Part shown: piece after piece, positions 59,301 through 64,000 of the stretch
Layout: each line of letters begins with the position of its first letter
How positions within the stretch are numbered: the stretch's first letter is position 1
From: Taudactylus pleione
Lineage: Eukaryota > Chordata > Amphibia > Anura > Myobatrachidae
Length of the DNA: 64,000 bases
NCBI GenBank assembly: GCA_031769625.1
Contig: JAUIMM010002007.1
Coordinates: 248,001 to 312,000, forward strand
Direction: 5' to 3'
Position numbers and translations under genes: made by a program
Notes under the pieces: generated by a model
What the model saw: only the letters and a program-made list of their open reading frames with translations
What the model was told of the DNA's origin: nothing
Database searches by the model: none

Positions 59301-61817
59301 ATTTTGACACAGAACCCTCCAGAAAGATATTTACCCGTATGAAAAATTCTGTAAGCTCCGGACCTTAAAAATCGGCCAAAAATTTTTTTCTTCAAAAATC
59401 CCCAAATTCTGCTGAAAACTTTCAATAAACCTTAAAAAAGATTTGGTGCGGTGACAGAAGTTGATTTTGGTGCTTAATTTTGACACTGAACTCTCAAGAA
59501 AGAATATACCCGTATGAAAAATTCTGTAAGCCCTGGACCTTAAAAATCAGCCAAAAATTTTTTTCTTCAAAAATCCCCAAATTCTGCTTAAAACTTTCAG
59601 TAAACCTTAAATAAGATTTGCTGCGGTGACAAAAGTTGATTTTGGTGCTTAATTTTGACACAGAACCCTCCAGAAAGATATTTACCCGTATGAAAAATTT
59701 TGTAAGCCCAGGACCTTAAAAATCGGCCAAAATTTTTTTTCTTCAAAAATCCCCAAATTCTGCTTAAAACTTTCAGTAAACTTTAAAAAAGATTTGCTGC
59801 GGTGACAAAAGTTGATTTTGGTGCTTAATTTTGACACTGAACCCTCCAGAAAGATATTTACCAGTATGAAAAAATCTGTAAGCCCCGGACCTTAAAAATC
59901 GGCCAAAAATCTTTTTCTTCAAAAATCCCCAAATTCTCCTTAAAACTTTCAGTAAACCTTAAAAAAGATTTGGTGCGGTGACAGAAGTTGATTTTGGTGC
60001 TTAATTTTGACACAGAACTCTCAAGAAAGAATTTACCCATATGAAAAATTCTGTAAGCCCCGGACCTTAAAAATCGGCCAAAAATTTTTTTCTTCAAAAA
60101 TCCCCAAATTCTGCTTAAAACTTTCAGTAAACCTTAAAAAAGATTTGGTGCGGTGACAGAAGTTGATTTTGGTGCTTAATTTTGACACAGAACTCTCAAG
60201 AAAGAATTTACCCGTATGAAAAATTCTGTAAGCCCCGGACCTTAAAAATCGGCCAAAAATTTTTTTCTTCAAAAATCCCCAAATTCTGCTTAAAACTTTC
60301 AGTAAACCTTAAAAAAGATTTGCTGCGGTGACAAAAGTTGATTTTGGTGCTTAATTTTGACACAGAACCCTCCAGAAAGATATTTACCCGTATGAAAAAT
60401 TCTGTAAGCTCCGGACCTTAAAAATCGGCCAAAAATTTTTTTCTTCAAAAATCCCCAAATTGTGATGAAAACTTTCAATAAACCTTAAAAAAGATTTGCT
60501 GCAGTGACAGAAGTTGATTTTGGTGCTTAATTTTGACACAGAACCCTCCAGAAAGATATTTACCCATATGAAAAATTCTGTAAGCTCCGGACCTTAAAAA
60601 TCGGGCAAAAATTTTTTTCTTCAAAAACCCCACATTCTGCTGAAAACTTTCAATAAACCTTAAAAAAGATTTGGTGCGGTGACAGAAGTTGATTTTGGTG
60701 CTTAATTTTGACACAGAACTCTCAAGAAAGCATTTACCCGTATGAAAAATTCTGTAAGCCCTGGACCTTAAAAATCAGCCAAAAAATTTTTTCTTCAAAA
60801 ATCCCCAAATTCTGCTTAAAACTTTCAGTAAAACTTAAAAAAGATTTGCTGCGGTGACAGAAGTTAATTTTGGTGCTTAATTTTGACACAGAACCCTCCA
60901 GAAAGATATTTACCCGTATGAAAAATTTTGAAAGCCCCGGACCTTAAAAATCGGCCAAAAATTTTTTTCTTCAAAAATCCCCAAATTCTGCTTAAAACTT
61001 TCAGTAAACCTTAAAAAAGATTTGCTGCGGTGACAGAAGTTGATATTGGTGCTTAATTCTGACACAGAACCCTCCAGAAAGATATTTACCCGTATGAAAA
61101 TTCTTTAAGCCCCGGACCTTAAAAATCGGCCAAAATTTTTTTTCTTCAAAAATCCCCAAATTCTCCTTAAAACTTTCAGTAAACCTTAAAAAGATTTGCT
61201 GCGGTGACAGAAGTTGATTTTGGTGCTTAATTTTGACACAGAACCCTCCAGAAAGATATTTACCTGTATGAAAAATTCTGTAAGCCCCGGACCTTAAAAA
61301 TCGGCCAAAAATTTTTTTCTTCAAAAATCCCCAAATTCTGCTTAAAACTTTCAGAAAACCTTAAAAAAGATTTGCTGCGGTGACAGAACTTGATTTTGGT
61401 GCTTAATATTGACACAGAACCCTCCAGAAAGATATTTACCCATATGAAAAATTCTGTAAGCCCCGGACCTTAAAAATTGGCCAAAAAATTTTTTCTTCAA
61501 AAATCCCCAAATTCTGCTTAAAACTTTCAGTAAACCTTAAAAAAGATTTGCTGCGGTGACAGAAGTTGATTTTGGTGCTTAATTTTGACACTGAACCCTC
61601 CAGAAAGATATTTACCCGTATGAAAAATTCTGTAAGCCCCAGACCTTAAAAATCGGGCAAAAATTTTTTTCTTCAAAAATCCCCAAATTCTGCTTAAAAC
61701 TTTCAGTAAACATTAAAAAAGATTTGCTGCGGTGACAGAAGTTGATTTTGGTGCTTAATTTTGACATAGAACCATCCAGAAAGATATTTACCCATATGAA
61801 AAATTCTTTAAGCCCTG
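53385..61817. repeat. 48-monomer satellite block, second copy (8,433 bp)
   Basis: This is the head-to-tail partner of 44949-53384. It starts at the same point inside a monomer (ACCTTAAAAATCGGCC following a GACATAGAACC monomer) and ends where 61818 onward departs with TCGGACAAAAATTTTTCTC. It lacks the extra homopolymer bases of the first copy, so it looks like the cleaner version. One such difference falls at the end of the first copy (53101-53115, one A short). Confidence 0.88.
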
Positions 61818-64000
61818 GACCTTAAAAATCGGACAAAAATTTTTCTCTTCAAAAATCCCCAAATTCTGCTTAAAACTTTCAGTAAACCTTAAAAAAGATT
61901 TGCTACGGTGACAGAAGTTAATTTTGGTGCTTAATTTTGACACAGAACCCTCCAGAAAGATATTTACCCGTATGAAAAATTCTCTAAGCTCCGGACCTTA
62001 AAAATCGGCCAAAAATTTTTTTCTTCAAAAATCCCCAAATTCTGCTGAAAACTTTCAAAAAACCTTAAAAAAGATTTGGTGCGGTGACAGAAGTTGATTT
62101 TGGTGCTAAATTTTGACACTGAACTCTCAAGAAAGAATTTACCCGTATGAAAAATTCTGTAAGCCCTGGACCTTAAAAATCAGCCAAAAAATGTTTTCTT
62201 CAAAAATCCCCAAATTCTGCTTAAAACTTTCAGTAAACCTTAAAAAAGATTTGCTGCGTTGACAGAAGTTGATTTTGGTGCTTAATTCTGACACAGAACC
62301 CTCCAGAAAGATATTTACCCGTATGAAAAATTCTGTAAGCCCCGCCCCTTAAAAATCGGCCAAAAATTTTTTTCTTCAAACATCCCCAAATTCTGCTTAA
62401 AACTTTCAGTAAACCTTAAAAAAGATTTGCTGCGGTGACAAAAGTTGATTTTGGTGCTTAATTTTGACACTGAACCCTCCAGAAAGATATTTACCAGTAT
62501 GAAAAAATCTGTAAGCCCCGGACCTTAAAAATCGGCCAAAAATCTTTTTCTTCAAAAATCCCCAAATTCTGCTTAAAACTTTCAGTAAACCTTAAAAAAG
62601 ATTTGGTGCGGTGACAATAGTTGATTTTGGTGCTTAATTTTGACACAGAACTCTCAAGAAAGAATTTACCCGTATGAAAAATTCTGTAAGCCCCGGACCT
62701 TAAAAATCGGCCAAAAATTTTTTTCTTCAAAAATCCCCAAATTCTGCTAAAAACTTTCAGTAAACCTTAAAAAAGATTTGGTGCGGTGACAGAAGTTGAT
62801 TTTGGTGCTTAATTTTGACACAGAACTCTCAAGAAAGAATTTACCCGTATGAAAAATTCTGTAAGCCCCGCCCCTTAAAAATCGGCCAAACATTTTTTTC
62901 TTCAAAAATCCCCAAATTCTGCTTAAAACTTTCAGTAAACCTTAAAAAAGATTTGCTGCGGTGACAAAAGTTGATTTTGGTGCTTAATTTTGACACTGAA
63001 CCCTCCAGAAATATATTTACCAGTATGAAAAAATCTGTAAGCCCCGGACCTTAAAAATCGGCCAAAAATTTTTTTCTTCAAAAATCCCCAAATTCTGCAA
63101 AAAACTTTCAGTAAACCTTAAAAAAGATTTGGTGCGGTGACAGAAGTTGATTTTGGTGCTTAATTTTGACACAGAACTCTCAAGAAACAATTTACCTGTA
63201 TGAAAAATTCTGTAAGCCCCGGACCTTAAAAATCGGCCAAAAATTTTTTTCTTCAAAAATCCCCAAATTCTGCTTAAAACTTTCAGTAAACCTTAAAAAA
63301 GATTTGCTGTGGTGACAGAAGTTGATTTTGGTGCTTAATTTTGACACAGAACCCTCCAGAAAGATATTTACCTGTATGAAAAATTCTGTAAGCCCCGGAC
63401 CTTAAAAATCGGCCAAAAATTTTCTTCTTCAAAAATCCCCAAATTCTGCTGAAAACTTTCAGAAAACCTTAAAAAAGATTTGCTACGGTGACAGAACTTG
63501 ATTTTGGTGCTTAATATTGACACAGAACCCTCCAGAAAGATATTTACCCATATGAAAAATTCTGTAAGCCCCGGACCTTAAAAATTGGCCAAAAATTTTT
63601 TTCTTCAAAAATCCCCAAATTCTGCTTAAAACTTTCAGTAAACCTTAAAAAAGATTTGCTGCGGTGACAGAAGTTGATTTTGGTGCTTAATTTTGACACA
63701 GAACCCTCCAGAAAGATATTTACCCGTATGAAAAATTCTGTAAGCCCCAGACCTTAAAAATCGGGCAAAAATTTTTTTCTTCAAAAATCCCCAAATTCTG
63801 CTTAAAACTTTCAGTAAACATTAAAAAAGATTTGATGCGGTGACAAAAGTTGATTTTGGTGCTTTATTTTGACACAGAACCCTCCAGAAAGATATTTACC
63901 CATATGAAAAATTCTGTAAGCCCCGTCCATAAAAATCTGCCAAAATTTTTTTCCTTCAAAAATCCCCAAATTCTCCTTAAAACTTTCAGTAAACCTTAAA

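Larger units (their letters stand above)
32381..64000. repeat. Satellite array 2: about 180 tandem monomers of about 176 bp, continuing off window
   Basis: Same monomer, phase and strand as array 1. The CCCCGCCCC marker monomer recurs near 32,990, 35,450, 39,840, 45,830, 54,260, 62,340 and 62,870, showing higher-order spacing of mostly 14, 25, 34 and 48 monomers. Blocks with CAATAAACC, AAATAAGATTT, TTTTGTAAGCCCAGG and TTTTGAAAGCC become common only after about 45 kb, so the right part has drifted from the left part and from array 1. Apart from satellite I see nothing in these 31.6 kb. The array is unbroken at the window end. Confidence 0.97.

Noticed and set aside
4611..64000. CRISPR array, because of regular repeats
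   Set aside because: The repeats abut with no unique spacers, the unit is 176 bp, and the context is a vertebrate LINE.
1..64000. tRNA, rRNA, snRNA or host protein-coding genes
   Set aside because: I saw no cloverleaf, ribosomal or snRNA-like sequence, and no exon-like ORF outside the two LINE copies.

Overview
The window looks like vertebrate nuclear DNA, most likely from an amphibian or fish. It holds no single-copy gene. It is one very long tandem satellite array with an AT-rich monomer of about 176 bp (about 35% GC by hand count of a typical monomer), interrupted by two copies of one non-LTR retrotransposon (LINE). The host guess rests on the LINE type: a long ORF1 with three CCHC zinc knuckles, followed by an ORF2 with an AP-type endonuclease and a YADD reverse transcriptase. 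This matches the Tx1 group of the L1 clade, known mainly from frogs and fishes. The species cannot be named from the sequence alone.

Layout. 1-4610: LINE copy 1 on the minus strand, entering from the left edge. ORF1 is intact and ORF2 carries a 1-bp frameshift. 4611-25207: satellite array 1, about 117 monomers, with a higher-order organisation whose longest unit is 39 monomers (6,860 bp). 25208-32380: LINE copy 2, complete (7,173 bp, minus strand), with both ORFs open. 32381-64000: satellite array 2, about 180 monomers, including a 48-monomer block (about 8.43 kb) duplicated head to tail, and running off the right edge.

Main observation. Both LINE copies enter the satellite in the same orientation and at the same monomer position, next to GACAGAAGTTG. 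Copy 2 has a perfect 7-bp target-site duplication (GACAGAA at 25201-25207 and 32381-32387), no poly(A) tail and no loss of satellite. Removing it gives the same order of monomer variants as is seen uninterrupted at about 38.8-40.0 kb. The monomers flanking the two copies are different variants, so two separate insertions fit better than one insertion copied along with the array. This suggests a site-specific Tx1-type LINE that uses this satellite as its target, in the way relatives use snRNA genes, 5S rDNA, microsatellites or other transposons. I do not know a described family with this target.

How the parts work together (inference). ORF1 protein would coat the LINE RNA. ORF2 protein would nick the monomer between GACAGAA and GTTGATT and copy the RNA at the nick. 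The satellite gives the element a large, gene-free target, and unequal exchange in the array can then duplicate or delete inserted copies.
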